Shown here: positions 11,230 through 23,791 of the stretch, piece after piece
Numbering within the stretch: the stretch's first letter is position 1
Layout of the letters: every line of letters starts with the position of its first letter
Source: Aureobasidium sp. EXF-3400
Lineage: Eukaryota > Ascomycota > Dothideomycetes > Dothideales > Saccotheciaceae
Assembly (NCBI GenBank): GCA_024195585.1
Contig: SWBL01000223.1
Location: forward strand, 1 to 64,000
Direction of reading: 5' to 3'
Length of the DNA: 64,000 bases
Translations under genes and position numbers: made by a program
Notes under the pieces: model-generated
Database searches by the model: none
What the model was told of the DNA's origin: nothing
What the model saw: only the letters and a program-made list of their open reading frames with translations

Positions 11230-12754
11230 ATGTCGGGCTTCCCGGGACAAGGCTACCATAACCAGGGAGGCTACAACCAAGGGCCTCCCCCACCACAGCA
11301 GCAGTATGGAGGATATCCTCCTCAGCAATATCCGTCAGTAGCCTGCGACCAGCATGTTGGCTACCCACAGTAACTGACGCAGACCAGTCCGCCTCAGCAA
11401 GGATATGGCGGTTACTCGAATGCTCCACCTCAACCTCAGTATGGAAACTATGGCGGTCCTCCGCAGCAACAACAATATGGCGGATACCAGCAACCTCCTC
11501 CACAGCAACCGCAATATGGCGGCTACTCGCAACCGCCTCCTCAGCACTATGCTCCCCAACAACGTACTATCTTTCCATGCTCTTGCCTAGCTATCCGCGA
11601 CTAATGCCATGTCCATTCAGATCTTCCCAGCGGCCAGAACGTCTACCAGCAGCACAACCTCCGTCAAGGCGCCCCACCACCTCCGCCACAGGGCATGCAA
11701 AACTTCGGCCACGGCGCTCCCAACGGCTATTCGTTCCAATACTCCAACTGTACCGGCAAGCGCAAGGCTCTCTTAATCGGCATCAACTACTTTGGCCAAA
11801 AGGGCCAGCTCCGAGGTTGCATCAACGATGTTAAGAACATGTCCAACTACCTGATGGAGGCCTTTGGTTACAAGCGCGAGGATATGGTCACATTGACCGA
11901 CGACCAGCAAAACCCCATGAGTCAGCCCACCAAGCAGAACATCCTGCGCGCCATGCACTGGCTCGTTAAGGACGCCCAGCCTAACGACTCGCTCTTCTTC
12001 CACTACTCTGGTACAGACCCGCTTTCCCAATTACTTTTCGCTTCATCCGCTAACCATCGGCAGGTCATGGTGGTCAGACAGAAGACCTCGACGGTGACGA
12101 GGAAGACGGCTACGACGAAGTCATCTACCCCGTCGATTTCCGCCAAGCAGGTCACATCGTCGATGACGAGATGCACTTCATCATGGTCAAGAATCTCGTT
12201 CCCGGTGTGCGTCTGACCGCTATCTTCGATTCATGCCACTCGGGTTCTGCTCTAGATCTTCCTTACATCTACTCAACTCAAGGTGTACTCAAGGAGCCCA
12301 ATCTTGCCAAGGAAGCCGGTCAAGGCTTGTTGGGCATTGTTAGCAGTTATGCTCGTGGTGATCTTGGTGGTATGGCCAGCACGGCTATGGGCTTGTTCAA
12401 GAAGGTCACCAAGGGCAATGACAGCTACGAAGCCAACAAGCGCACAAAGACTTCCCCTGGAGATGTTATCATGTGGAGTGGCAGCAAAGACGATCAGACT
12501 TCAGCTGATGCTTCCATCGCTGGTCAAGCGACCGGTGCCATGTCTTGGGCCTTCATCGGTGCTCTGAGAAAGAACCCTCAGCAAAGCTACGTCCAATTGC
12601 TGAACAGCATCCGTGAAGAGTTGGAAGGCAAATATTCACAGAAGCCTCAATTGAGTGCCAGTCACCCCATTGGTAAGTTTGTATCTTATCCGTTTAGGTG
12701 CAAGTACTTTGCTAACCTCGTTGTGCAGATACAAACCTGCTCTATGTCATGTAA
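11230..12754 (+). CDS. MCA1: Type I metacaspase
   Basis: Five exons: 11230-11333, 11388-11563, 11621-12010, 12064-12672 and 12729-12754, giving 434 aa. The prodomain (1-~130) is made of Q/P/Y/G repeats (QQQYGGY-type units), typical of fungal type I metacaspases and prone to aggregate. The C14 caspase-fold domain follows: [10 protein letters not shown] at ~145, the catalytic His225 in HYSGHGGQ (split by intron 3) and the catalytic Cys281 in DSCHSG. The acidic [12 protein letters not shown] after the His is the usual calcium-linked loop region. The protein ends in the family's typical NLLYVM. Known role: Arg/Lys-specific, calcium-dependent cysteine protease in protein quality control and programmed death. 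The first intron has a weaker GTCAGT donor. Confidence 0.95.
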
Positions 12755-13070
12755 ACGATGATACATTGCTCTTTTAATGAAACCTGCATGTCTTCTCGGG
12801 CGTTTTGGCCGTAGATGGGCGCCGTACTACTGTGGATAGAGGAACGGTCTGCTTTAATCGCCTTGTTTTTGTATTATGATTTCTATCACTCACCCAAAAT
12901 AAATTTATTGATGTCACTCCAAAGACCCTGCCAAGCATTGTTCCTGTCCTATCTTACGCCCTGTCTTGCCTCAATTGGAGTTGTCACTCTGGCTGCTGTG
13001 TAAAGTTTTGCGCCTCGATACCCTTCTCATACCCAGGTTCCTCTCGAGATGGTCCTCAGGACGAAGTAAA
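12755..13070. other. Intergenic
   Basis: 3' region of the metacaspase and promoter of the DUF202 gene. An AATAAA at 12898-12903 may serve polyadenylation of the metacaspase. No other feature. Confidence 0.4.
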
Positions 13071-13874
13071 ATGTCGAAACTCATTCGGCATGAAAGCGGA
13101 GAAGACACATCCGACGTTCAAACCACTCACCAGCCGCCCGAAAGAGATAACGATGAGCGAGAAGCGACGGAACTTGAACCCGTGCGACATCGATCCTCAG
13201 ACACGGTCGTAAACTTAGCTTCGACTGGCGGGACAAGTGCGTCTAATGTTGGTGTTGAACCACCGCCAACACTGAGTGGCTTGAGAAGTTGGTGGAAGCA
13301 TTATATCCAGCTACATGTTCCTCACGCGACTTGTAGAGATCACCTTGGTATGTCAATTTCGACTTGATCCTATCATAGGTCATACTTGAATTTCGTTGGA
13401 AAGATGAACAAGGCAATTGACTTTGGAATACTGCAGCCAATGAACGAACGTTCCTGGCGTACCAACGCACGTCTCTCGCACTTTCTATGCTGGGTATCGT
13501 CACCGCTCAGCTCTTCAGTCTTCAGCGCTCGGTAGACCCAGAGCACGATCCTATATTTGGCTATCACACTCTCGGGAAGCCTCTAGCTGGTCTTTTCCAA
13601 AGCGCGGCAATCGTTGTGATTCTCATTGGCGGCCATCGTTTCTGGCGTCAGCAAATGAACATGGCTAGAGGCAAGGTATGGGCTGGTGGCTGGGAGATTT
13701 GGTCCATTATGGCATTTATGTTGCTTGTCAGTTCTTTCTCCCCTTCCTTGATCCTTCACAGAATCTCCCATGTGTGATCTTGCTTTTGGTTCCGTCGGAC
13801 TAACACCAGCTTTCGTGTTGCAGCTACTTGTGTTTGTGTTTGGTCTTCTAATCGCCTGTGATGCGACGGCGTAA
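13071..13874 (+). CDS. DUF202-domain membrane protein
   Basis: Three exons: 13071-13347, 13437-13726 and 13824-13874, giving 205 aa. The first ~75 residues are a hydrophilic, acidic, disordered tail. The DUF202 domain begins with ANERTFLAYQRTSLAL at residues ~93-108, then has three membrane segments (around 97-117, 140-158 and 182-202), the last ending in LLVFVFGLLIA. The join between exons 1 and 2 falls inside the Ala of ANERT, which confirms that splice. DUF202 is also the membrane domain of the yeast vacuolar transporter chaperone subunit Vtc1, but this protein is longer and may not be part of VTC. Function not known; likely an endomembrane or plasma membrane protein. Confidence 0.85.
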
Positions 13875-15687
13875 CGATGTCTACATTTTCGTGCCGATGT
13901 AGCCAATGTCCGAAACCTGTCCGACGTTGCTAGAAAGGACAGATGTTCGTCTTCAATAATCAGGTTGAGGCTTGGTTGACAAAATCCACTCTGTGTTTTT
14001 ACTATAGCACCACAACCGCCTTCTTCTCCACTTTCAGACCTCCTTCTTCTGGGACCTAAACAGACCAATAATATGCGATAGATATTATCTCGATCACGAC
14101 TTCTTGATACGTTCACTCGATCCAGCTCCGCAATGCTTGAGTCAAATCTGACAGGCACTAGAATGTGTCATTGTCGTTTACGAGATTTGACACGAATGTT
14201 GGTGGAGCCTTCCTGCGCCGTGATTGTGGGATGCCGCGCTTATATACGGAGTACGACTGCCAATAACAAGGAGAGACGCGGAGAAAGAGATGCAATTGGT
14301 CGCGTGTTTCATCTCGCAGCACATAATTCTATCGAAAGGGATTCCTCTTTCGCTACTCTCCGAGTTCCCAGGACCATGACTCCGAGGTTTGGCAGGACCA
14401 ATCCTGCCTGTTGTGCCTTGATGGAATCGAGAATCCTGCGCGGGCGAGCGCGCGCGTGTGAGGCACAGCACATATATTGCTAATAGACATACATGCATGG
14501 CCCACGAGTCGGGCGTTTCGGGTGCACGCGGTGCATGCTCGAGCGAATGGAAAGAGCAAAGGCTTCATGCATGCAGTGAGAGCATCATCTTCTAAGCTCG
14601 ATCGGAGACGCTCGCTGCTTCTATTTCACAAGAATTATACGGTGTCTGTAGTCCGCAGTTTGTGTATCTTTAAACGCAGATTTGATGTTATTTCTGGTTA
14701 AACAGAGGCACCCGTCGTCGCTTGTTTTGCCGAGCCGAAAGACAAAGCTGCAAATCCTCCAAGGGATTTTTTTAATTTCGACCTTCCTCATCACTCTTCT
14801 CTCGCTCTCTGGTGGGGCGGCTAGACAAAGTAGGCCTTTTCGCGTGTTCCAGCCGCGCCAACTCCAACCCCCGAACCACTGGGCAGCACAAGCGAGCGCC
14901 ATGGTAGCAAGATTGACGCAGAAGATGTGCTTTGACGTCTCCGAGTGGCCGCCTTCAGAACCGGCCACTAACGCGGCAGGCCGTGCGATCCTAGACAATA
15001 ACGTCCATCGTGAACGCTGAGAGGGTGAGGAGCAAAGGAGAATTGGCCGTGTCCTACGCTACCGTAACCAAAAAAGCGCGTTCCACGTTGCGCAACGAAG
15101 ATCAATGTCTTGTTGTAGCCATGCACAAGGCACCGGTAGAACAGCAAGCTAACCTAGTAGGCTGAGGCGTGCACCAAGAAAAGGCCATGCCCGTGGTTAG
15201 TATTGGGCGGCCTTTTTCGCAGGGTCTCAATGGATCTGCCACTCCGAGCTTGGGCAAGGCAACCCAATTGGTACCGCCACGATGGTCGGCCACACGAACC
15301 TCCACAGATCTTTCTTCATCTCATCCTCTTCAATCCTCTTCCTTCCTACCTGTCAAATTCTCGGCACACAGATCTAGCTCCACAAGACCCGCTCCTGCCA
15401 ATTCCAGCTCTCCTCTGACCTTCCAGTCTGGTTTCCCTACCATCGCCTTCAAGATTGGCTGACATCAACCGTGAGCTCACTCCTGGCACATTGAAATCCG
15501 CTTATATTGGACGCCCCCAACATCCTTCAAACCCCTCGCAGTTCTTAGCCGATTGTCTTGGTCTTTCTCAATCCCTATATGTTTACGCTCGCCACAACAC
15601 GGGACACATCGAGAGCGACCTGATCATTTCTCATACACTGAGTCACTATTTGACGTGTGGCCCTTGTGCCAGAAACACACCACTGCC
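13875..15687. other. Long intergenic region before the GPCR gene
   Basis: About 1.8 kb without a supportable gene. 14440-14465 is a GC-rich run of alternating purine-pyrimidine (gcgagcgcgcgcgtgtg). 15300-15420 is C/T-rich and probably 5' leader of the receptor gene. A frame starting at ATG 15455 stays open for 89 codons but does not join the receptor exons and could act as an upstream ORF. Confidence 0.45.
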
Positions 15688-17683
15688 ATGTTCATCAACT
15701 CGACGCTGCACGGAGCGTGTATAGCTCCATTCTACGATGCCTCGCTATTTCCTCCCGAGGGTGGCTGTACGTCTCGTGAATAGTTTACTGTCAGAGCATA
15801 CACTGACAAGTGTCAGACATCGGTGGCCGTCTTTGCTCTCAACAGAGTCAGGGTGCAGGCTCCCCGTTATGTTGTCTACCTTGTCCAGCATCATATTGGG
15901 CCTATTCAGACAGTCAGTCATGCCAACAGCAGAAAATAATATCGCATGACTTACTAACTTGCGACTCTTAGACTTTGAGACTCTTGGTACCGTTGCTGGT
16001 TGGCTCAATGTCGCCGGCCTGGCGCTACAGAGCTTTATGCTCATCTCTAACGCTTTTCTACCAGCCGCAAGGACTCGGAGTCACTATCTGACACAGTGTC
16101 TGATCATCGCTGTGATATGGATCAACGTTAGTGGACCCAAAGAGTTGACGAAACCAGCTTGCTGACATGAAACAGCTCGCGTTTGTCATACCACTAGGGG
16201 CAGAGCCCGACCAGTGTTACGATGGAATCACACCGAATGACATGTTCACCTCCATGACATGTGCATGGTCTGGAGCATTCCTGCTAGCTGGAGCACTTGC
16301 AGGTTCCATGTGGAGTGAGTATGCCAGTCTCGGTGTGTCGCTCAAATACTGACCATTCCAAGTTTTCATCCGCGCATTCAGCATGCATCTTACTGTCGTT
16401 TGGGACATTGTTCCTGGTCCGCGATTCTTCTACATCTCACAAGCAGTGGGATGGGGAGTACCAGCAGCACTGTTTGCAGCTGCCATAAGTATATCAGGAG
16501 TCTCGTTTCGATTTGGCAACGCTTGCCACATCAACCATGATAACTCGATGGTGACATTCTGGGGATGGCTTCTCGCCGTTGCAGGAGCAGCCGTGATTGT
16601 CCAAATGTGCACGTAAGTCTGATCTACGTCCAAGGCGGCAACAAGCCCATATCTCTGACATGCGAGTTCTTTAGTTTTGGATACTGCCTTCGTGTCTTCT
16701 TCAACAGTCTCTGGGAAGACAGCGCAAGACCATCCTCTCAAGCATCGGCAAAGAGTCTGCCCATGTCCGTGATGAGCGCCAAATCCCAGCGAGGGCGTGT
16801 AATCTACCGTCGATTGAAGAGTGTGCTATATCTGCAATGGCGAGGCATGTTGATCGTCACCATCGTCCTTGTCGACGTGATCTTCTTCGCCGTCGTCTTT
16901 GTTTACCTCGACAAACTCGAAGAATCAATGCTACACGACTACACACGAGTACTGCCATGGGTGGTATGTCTAATCGAAAACCAAGGCAACCGAGACGTAT
17001 GCTTCCAATATAGCCACAAATGGCTGATCAGCGAGCCTACAATTGGAGCCATGCTGCTCATGATCTCACTACTGGGCATCGAACTCTTCGTGTTGCTCTT
17101 CCGCTGGTCACTAATCACAGGCTGGAAAGAGCGATGGGTAGCACTAACGCAGCGAGGAGGAAACAACCAAGAATTCGTATCCTTGGACGCAAGAAAATCC
17201 CCATTCAGCCCTGAACCACCGACATACGAATTACGCAAAGTAGGAGGACGCCTTCGAATTGATTACTCCGATCGCAAGAGCTGGGATCCGCATACCGTGC
17301 GTCCGACTTTACCTAACAGTATGCTAGACGATATGGTCTCGACGCCAAATAGCCCTGTGCCGGTATACTCGCCACCGCACCAACAAAGAGAAGAAGAAGA
17401 ATCAGAGCAATCGGAAGAAGATATCTCGCCCATGACACCGCTGGATCAGCAAAGAAAAAACACACCACCCATGCTCACGAGGAATTTTTCGAGTCCAAGG
17501 ACGTCGATGCGTCCTGTACATCGCGAAAGAACAATGGAGTGGGATCCGTCCAGCTCGTTTGCGAATAGTGATCCTCAGAGTGCGTTTACGAGTCGAGGAG
17601 GCAGACATATGACTACGCCGTCATTACCGCCGCCGACGGAGTTTGAGACGAGGCCGTTGTCGCCGCCTGGTCAGGCTTTGTAG
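15688..17683 (+). CDS. Putative seven-helix GPCR with CCLPCP motif
   Basis: Six exons: 15688-15766, 15817-15912, 15972-16126, 16176-16314, 16363-16612 and 16675-17683, giving 575 aa. The start is the only in-frame ATG in the first exon; upstream the frame is open but has none. A short Cys-rich extracellular N-terminus holds GGRLC (residues 29-33) and CCLPCP (45-50). Seven membrane segments follow at about 62-86, 97-117, 136-160, 175-200, 222-246, 298-320 and 362-388. The C-tail of ~190 residues is polar and full of SP/TP pairs, suiting phosphorylation. CCLPCP before helix 1 recalls fungal receptor-like proteins grouped with the Frizzled/Smoothened-type class; I state this from memory. Ligand and G protein unknown. 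Two donors are GTCAGT and GTTAGT. Confidence 0.8.
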
Positions 17684-18060
17684 AAAAGTTGCTTGAGGGT
17701 TATATTTTGAAATACTCTGTGCATATGGGCTGGACCTCGTTGCTTTATTCTGCCGCATTCTTTTTCTTGTATCTACTGTATCAGAGGAATAGGGAGCAAT
17801 CCTTCTTGTGTCTTTCTTGTTTCCGGTGTCTATGCAAAGATAATAGCAATGATATGTACGTCAACAACTTATGTTTTGCTATTTCGCTTTCCACAAGCAG
17901 ATGGAGGAACCAACTATCAACCCAAGAACATGTGTAATCCATGCCTTGTGGCAATGCAGCTTTATAGGAATTTGAGGATAGAAGCACGAAACGGAGCAAA
18001 AGTCGAAGAACATAATGTACATTGAAAAATTATTCATCTATATAGATCTAGCATCCAGCT
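17684..18060. other. Convergent 3' region GPCR/EMC1
   Basis: These 377 bp lie between two converging genes. The region is AT-rich with several possible polyadenylation signals. No gene seen. Confidence 0.5.
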
Positions 18061-20908
18061 CTACAGGAACTGCCATCTTGTGTTGATCTGCTTACGTTTC
18101 ACCTAAACATTGGGTTAGCACAATTCGTATCACAATTCTTGATGAGCGAAAACTTACCAGAGGTGCGACCGCGACAGTAGCCACAGCAAGTGCAGCAACT
18201 GTTGCCAACATTTGCAACTTGTTGAAATCCTTGCCGAGAATATCAAACGAGAAACTCGGGCTAATTCTAGTGCTGAAAACGTCAAGACCATAAGCAAATA
18301 CCAAACTGGTACTTTCCAGTACAGCAGGGCTAGTAGTGATGGTCTCGACGCCGTAGATCTCACGTTGGTGGTTGAGGTACCACTTGGGATCGAATTCGAG
18401 GACTGGTGTGTACTTCATCAGACCCTCCATCATTTCGTCCTTGGTGGCTTCTCTTCCAACAGGTCTGCGAGGGTCGATGACTTGGCGGGGAATGCCGACT
18501 ACTGCATTGGATTCGGGAAGTACGGCCAACAATGCTCTTGATGTGATGCCTTGTCTGGTCTGTGTGACTTCCAACTTGGAAATCGGCTCGCGAATGCGGT
18601 AAGACTGAGAAACTACATGAGGTTGGTAGCTATAGTCAACCTCTGTTGAGTTTCTGATAGCAGATTGCGGTCCTCTGTCGTTGGCCAACGGCGACTCAAA
18701 CATCTCGCCGATGATCAATTGGTAACCCTTGACACCATCTGCTGTTGGCTGCGAGGCGAAAGAGTAAGCGAACCAGTTCTCAGACATGGTCGAGGCGATT
18801 GGCAGAGTTGCGTCAACACCTTGGTGAGAAGCAACGTAGAGAACAGATCCTGACAATGCGTCAAGCACACTGACAGTGGCCGATAGGGTGACTTCAGAGG
18901 CAGTAATGACGAGAAGAGTGTTGGGGTTGAGGTACTTGTAGAGAACCTTACGATCTCCCAGAACCTTTCCGATAGAAGCCACAGGGTCGTCAAGAGGACG
19001 AGGAGTCAGGCTGTAGACCTTCTCTCCGTTACCAGGCGAGAATCTCCACGATGCAGCCTGAGCGATGGGGCCGCCTACGACCTTGCCGTTCTCCAAGCCG
19101 TAAGCAAACTTGGCTTCAAGATTCAGTCCCGAAGAAAGCGCGGATCCGGTATAGGTCATTTCAGCGCCAGTAGATGCGTTGAAGAGCCTGTGCTGACTTC
19201 CATCGACACTGCTTGCAACGATAGTTCCATCTGGGCGTGCAGCGAGCTTGGCAGAAGTCCAAACAGAAGGAGCTGCATCGTTGGCAATCTTCACATTCCA
19301 AATGGTGTTGCCGTTGCCGCCTGCATCAAGTGCAATCAAGCGGCCACTCTCAGTAGCGCAAACGATTCTCTTGTGGAAACCAAAGATGTTTGTCGCATCT
19401 AGATCGGCATCAGACTTTCCAAAACCTATGCTGCTTGCGATACGACCAGGCAATGCTGTGAAGTATGCTGGGAGGGAGCTCAAAGCTGCAACGTGTCTCT
19501 TGACTCTGTGAATATAGGCTTGAACAGGGTTGGAGTGACCTTCAATCTCGAGTTCATGGACAAGGCCTTCGGGAGCGGAGAGGTATGCCCAGACAGCAGA
19601 CTTGATGCTGCTGAGGGCTTCAGGTCTTTCCCAAACAGGGGTTCCGTCGCGGATGAGGACCCATTCGCCAGATGCCAGGTAGACGGCGGAACGCACAGCG
19701 GAGACGGTGTCAGCCTTGACAGATACTTCAGACACGGCGTGAATAGGAGCATGATCGCCCTGCAGAGTGATACCAGCGGCACCCTTCAGCGGCCATCTGG
19801 CAAGCATACCGTGCGAAGCAGACGATACAACCGTCACCTCGGATTCAGAAATGCGGGTGAAGTATACGTTGGCTTCAGAGGTGCTGACAGAGAAGGCGGC
19901 GTTGCCCGTTACCTTAGGGAGTGAGTAAGCCTTGGATACGGTGGACTTGACAAGGTCGATATGGTAGACGTCGGCCCAGTTCTGGGTGCGAGTTTCGTAA
20001 TGAACCAAGAAATGAGGGCGGGCATTGACGTGGTAAGGAGCATGCAGAGAGAGCTTCAAAATGTCCTGGTCGGAGTCGATATTGAAGGTGGACACAGCTT
20101 TGGAGCCGATAAGGTTGACCTTGAGAGTGGAGCGGGCCTTGTCAGTCCAGGCGATGATGGGCGAGGCAGAGTTGGCGCCGACGGACAAGATGTCTGCAGT
20201 CGAGCCAAGATCGCTTTCAGTGGACAAAGTGTATTGGTCGATCTTGTGACCAGTGACAGGGTCCAGGGAAACGACCTTGATCTTGAGACCTCCCAGCATC
20301 GAAGTATGCAGGGAAATGTAGAAGATGTGTGTGGACGAAACGGAGAGCTGGAAAGGCACGTCGCCCGTCTCGTCTCTAAAGAGCCATTTCTGGGCGCCGT
20401 CCTGACGAGCAAATCTCTGTACAGTGGGCAGAGAGCCTCCGGTCAAGACAATGGCATCCTTGGAGCCTCCCTGCTCGTTGGGCTCGGGGATCTCGACAAT
20501 CTCCAGATCTTTTACTGGAGCACCTTGCAGGTCAACAGACCATGCTTGGCGACCGTCGGCAGCGCTCCAGGCAGCGACTTGACCGTCAACCGCGCTGATG
20601 ACGAGATGGTGGTCCTGAGCGGCGCGGAGGAAAGTCGACGTTGAATTGCTCGAGGGCGATAATTGCTGGCGCCATCGGAGGGATCCGTCTTTGGGGTTTA
20701 CAGCTCCAAGAATAGCCTTGTCGGAAAGAGTGTATAGCAGGGATGCTTTGGAAGCGGCGACGGGTTGGTGGAAGAAGGTTGTCTGGTCCTGGGGTGCGCC
20801 GACGAGGGCGAGATGCCAATCCACCTTCCACGCATCATCGACAAAGACGGCCTGGCATGCTGGCAAGACCAAGCTGGCTGCTGCAATAAGCACGGTTGGG
20901 ACTCGCAT
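18061..20908 (-). CDS. EMC1: ER membrane protein complex subunit 1
   Basis: Two exons: 20908-18158 and 18102-18061, giving 930 aa. A signal peptide (1-~20, ending PACQA) leads into VFVDDAWKVDWH, the family's start. The lumenal part is a PQQ-like beta-propeller (DGSLRWRQ, DGRQAWSV, SGRLIALDAGGN). The C-terminal DUF1620 part carries GYQLIIGEMFES and PVGREATKDEMMEG. One membrane segment lies at ~898-917. Without the last splice the frame ends in an unrelated tail; with it the protein ends RKQINTRWQFL, the usual cytosolic end. Known role: largest lumenal subunit of the EMC, which inserts and folds membrane proteins in the ER. Confidence 0.95.
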
Positions 20909-22236
20909 TTCACGCGTCCTGATTTAACGATTGCCTTAAACTCGCTATGAACACACAGCATCCAGCTCCAGAGCTCCTTCCCCAGAAGCTTGCGCCTGCC
21001 CTCCGAAGATCTCCCACCTGCTTCCTCGTCCGTCAAAAGCTGCCCGGCCCTAATCTGTCACCTCCATCTCGCCAAGATCATCTATCCACCTTCTTCGCTT
21101 TCGCTTCCTTCAATCTCTCGTCCAACCTTCATGCATCAATCTGTCATTCAAACTTCGTCTTTGGCGAGCGAAGTCTTGACACGGCTTGCAAGCTCATCTG
21201 TAGCCCCACTGAAGTTCCGAGTCCCTGTGACGTTGTCGCCGGACTACCATTTTGCCGTGCGAACCTGGCGAGCTGAAGCTCCTGGTGGCTTGCATTGACT
21301 CCTGTATTTTGATTGTCCCCTGCCGGTATAGATAACCACTTGTCTACACACACTCGTGTCGCCAGGCGACAGTTGCAAGGCTTCAATTCATCCATCAGCA
21401 AAGCCTGTTTGCCATCTTCTCATTCCATCAGAGAGGGAGTTTAGTCACTTTCATGATCCCCTCGACGCGCTAAGTGAGCATCACAAGTGCCGAAACTTCC
21501 GTCGCAAATAGATATGGCGTCCTCCAAGAAGGGCTGAATACATGAAAGTCGGCCAAAGTTGAGACATATCATGTTAAAGATCGTCTCAGAGTGATCAGAA
21601 GCCGAGGCGCGGCGGCACAATTCATGACTCGGATGTGCCGAAATTATCATCTCAGAAAGCTGCACACCTCTGATATCAGAGGCACCTTTCGCATCGCGCT
21701 TGCATGTCAACGCGTCTCGCTCCTCTCCCTAATCTTGTCCATATTCGACTGCTCTTTGTGCTCTTCTGCTGTCTTCCGCGTGTACATGCATATCAATCTC
21801 TTCGCATCTCTCCGACTGCCGATCCGCCCGTTTGTACTGTGCTCGTGAGTGGCCGGGCGCTTCCCTGACCGCATCTCCAACGAAACCTTCAATCAACAAA
21901 CGTGCCAAGCTGTGAGTGTCCAATCTTATACCATTCCCGACCATGTCCTATCTCTTCTCTGCTGTATCTTTCGTAAAGTCTGCCCTCCCAAGTTGACATG
22001 AATTCCAAGTAGCACGTTACACTCTAACGACGGATCTGCGCCTCTCTTGCTGGGCAGGAGCCTTGCAGTAGTGGAGAGCGGAACTGCCTCGCCGATATCT
22101 TCCTTCAGCCCGTCGTCTCCCATCCATCCAGTCTTGTGGTTGCGAGACTCGTTGTCCTTTTCGAAACTTTATCCTTGCTCGAGTTGCGCCTTGGACGCTT
22201 GATAATACATACTCTTTTTAGAGATTCTTGGACAGC
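20909..22236. promoter_or_regulatory. Divergent region EMC1/RSR1
   Basis: 1.33 kb between the two start codons. 21040-21130 is C/T-rich and may hold the EMC1 start site region on one side. The stretch 21700-22236 is likely the leader of RSR1. No coding frame or repeat can be supported. Confidence 0.45.
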
Positions 22237-23254
22237 ATGTCGCGGACTGCAAACCACCGGTAATTTCATGTCTTCCTTTCGTGTAGATCCTTACCACGTA
22301 CACAGGCTGAATGCGAATTATAGGGAGTACCACATTGTCGTTCTCGGCTCAGGTCAGCATGCATTCTCTACAACATCCAATCATATCGTGTGCTGACTCT
22401 TTTCCCCAGGTGGAGTTGGAAAAAGTTGTTTGACAGGTAATCCATCGTTCATCGATCTCATGCCTTGACCACAACTGACAGATCATAAAGCACAATTCGT
22501 ACAGGGTATCTGGATTGAACGATATGACCCAACTATTGAGGATTCATATCGCAAACAATGTGATGTCGATGTACGTTCAGTCATCAGTTGTAGTCGAAGC
22601 CTGCCTTTCTAATCGTAGACTACAGGGTCGACAGGTGATTCTCGAGATTCTCGACACAGCGGGAACAGAACAATTCAGTGAGTACAAACCCATCCTCTCA
22701 ATCAAACCGTCATGAATCACTCGCTAACACACAAACTCCTCAGCTGCCATGCGGTAAGATTTGCACCATAACCAAAGTCTGCCATTCAGACAGACCATAT
22801 CACCGGAACTAATATCCCCTTTAGTGAACTGTACATGAAATCTGGCGAAGGCTTTCTCCTCGTCTTCAGCATAACCTCCTCATCCTCTCTAAAAGAACTC
22901 TCCGAACTCCGCGATCAACTCGTAAACCTCAAAGACGACCCTCAAGTGCCCATCGTGCTTGTCGGCAACAAATCCGATCTGGAAGAAGACCGTGCCGTTT
23001 CCAGAGCGGCTGCATTTGCCGTATCGTCAGGCTGGGGAAATGTCCCGTACTACGAGGCTTCGGCGAGGACGCGGCAGAATGTTACAGAAGTGTTTGTCGA
23101 CGTGTGTAGGCAGATTATGCACAAGGATTTGCAGAACGGAAGGAGTGGGGGTGGTCACGGGGGTGAGGAGAGGAGCAGGAGGAGGAGAGATGATGATGGT
23201 GGGGAGGGTGAAAAGAAGAAGGGGCGCAGGCGTAATAAGTGTATTATACTGTGA
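22237..23254 (+). CDS. RSR1: Rap-like small GTPase Rsr1/Krev-1
   Basis: Seven exons: 22237-22259, 22324-22352, 22410-22436, 22491-22570, 22626-22677, 22744-22753 (10 nt) and 22825-23254, giving 216 aa. Exon 1 gives MSRTANH and joins in frame to REYHIVVLG. All G motifs are present: GSGGVGKS (P-loop), YDPTIEDSY (switch I), DTAGTEQF (switch II), NKSD and EASAR. Thr after DTAG, in place of the Ras Gln61, marks the Rap/Rsr1 branch. The C-terminus is a Lys/Arg-rich stretch ending in the CAAX box CIIL, whose Leu predicts geranylgeranylation and plasma membrane anchoring. Known role: polarity and bud or hyphal growth-site selection. The gene is cut by very small exons. Confidence 0.93.
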
Positions 23255-23791
23255 GGTCTGCCCTTGTTCTTTCTATCGCACTGTATGTGTGTTTCTACAT
23301 TTCCCTCTTCCTGTTCATCCATTGCCACGGCTTTCGAGGAATCACGGTCCCACAGGGTGAAAATGTCCTGATGGTCTCGAGTGCTCTTTTTCGCACTGCC
23401 ATCATGTCTATCCAAGAGCGATAGAAAATATAATCATGCTATCTCGGAGACGGTACGTAGATCATGGTGCATCTATCACTGCAAGAGAGGGGTTGATTGT
23501 AAGGTGCTGACAGCCACTAGTAAGGGTGGTACGTGTGGACCGTGATTACCAAGCTGGGGTGATGAATCTGATGATGATAAATCTGATGATGATGAATTCG
23601 ATGATAGCTCTGATGATGACAGTGCAGATAGACGTTGTTGTCTCTGGTCGGCTGGGATATAAGTACAACCGTCATGACGACGTTTTGTTTGGAGTTAGCA
23701 ACCGCGCAAATCCGATAACTCCGTATTCATCTACTCGTCGTCACCACCTCGATCAAAGACAGAATCATAGCAAAAACCAATACAAGCGACA
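23255..23791. other. Intergenic, RSR1 3' flank and SDR promoter
   Basis: No gene seen. It contains the GAT-rich imperfect repeat listed separately at 23561-23620, 172 bp upstream of the SDR start. Confidence 0.5.
23561..23620 (+). repeat. Imperfect GATGAT microsatellite
   Basis: Sixty bases of GATGAT-rich units of 9 to 15 bp broken by TCT, TTC and AGC. In one plus-strand frame it reads as an acidic Asp/Ser/Glu run, but no ATG or splice joins it to a gene I can see. Confidence 0.6.

Noticed and set aside
14440..14465. Alternating GC run as a possible Z-DNA or CpG-type element
   Set aside because: Only about 20 bp long and without a neighbouring promoter or repeat to give it meaning.
15455..15724. 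89-codon ORF directly before the receptor gene
   Set aside because: It is in another frame from the receptor exons and no splice joins it. At best it is an upstream ORF.
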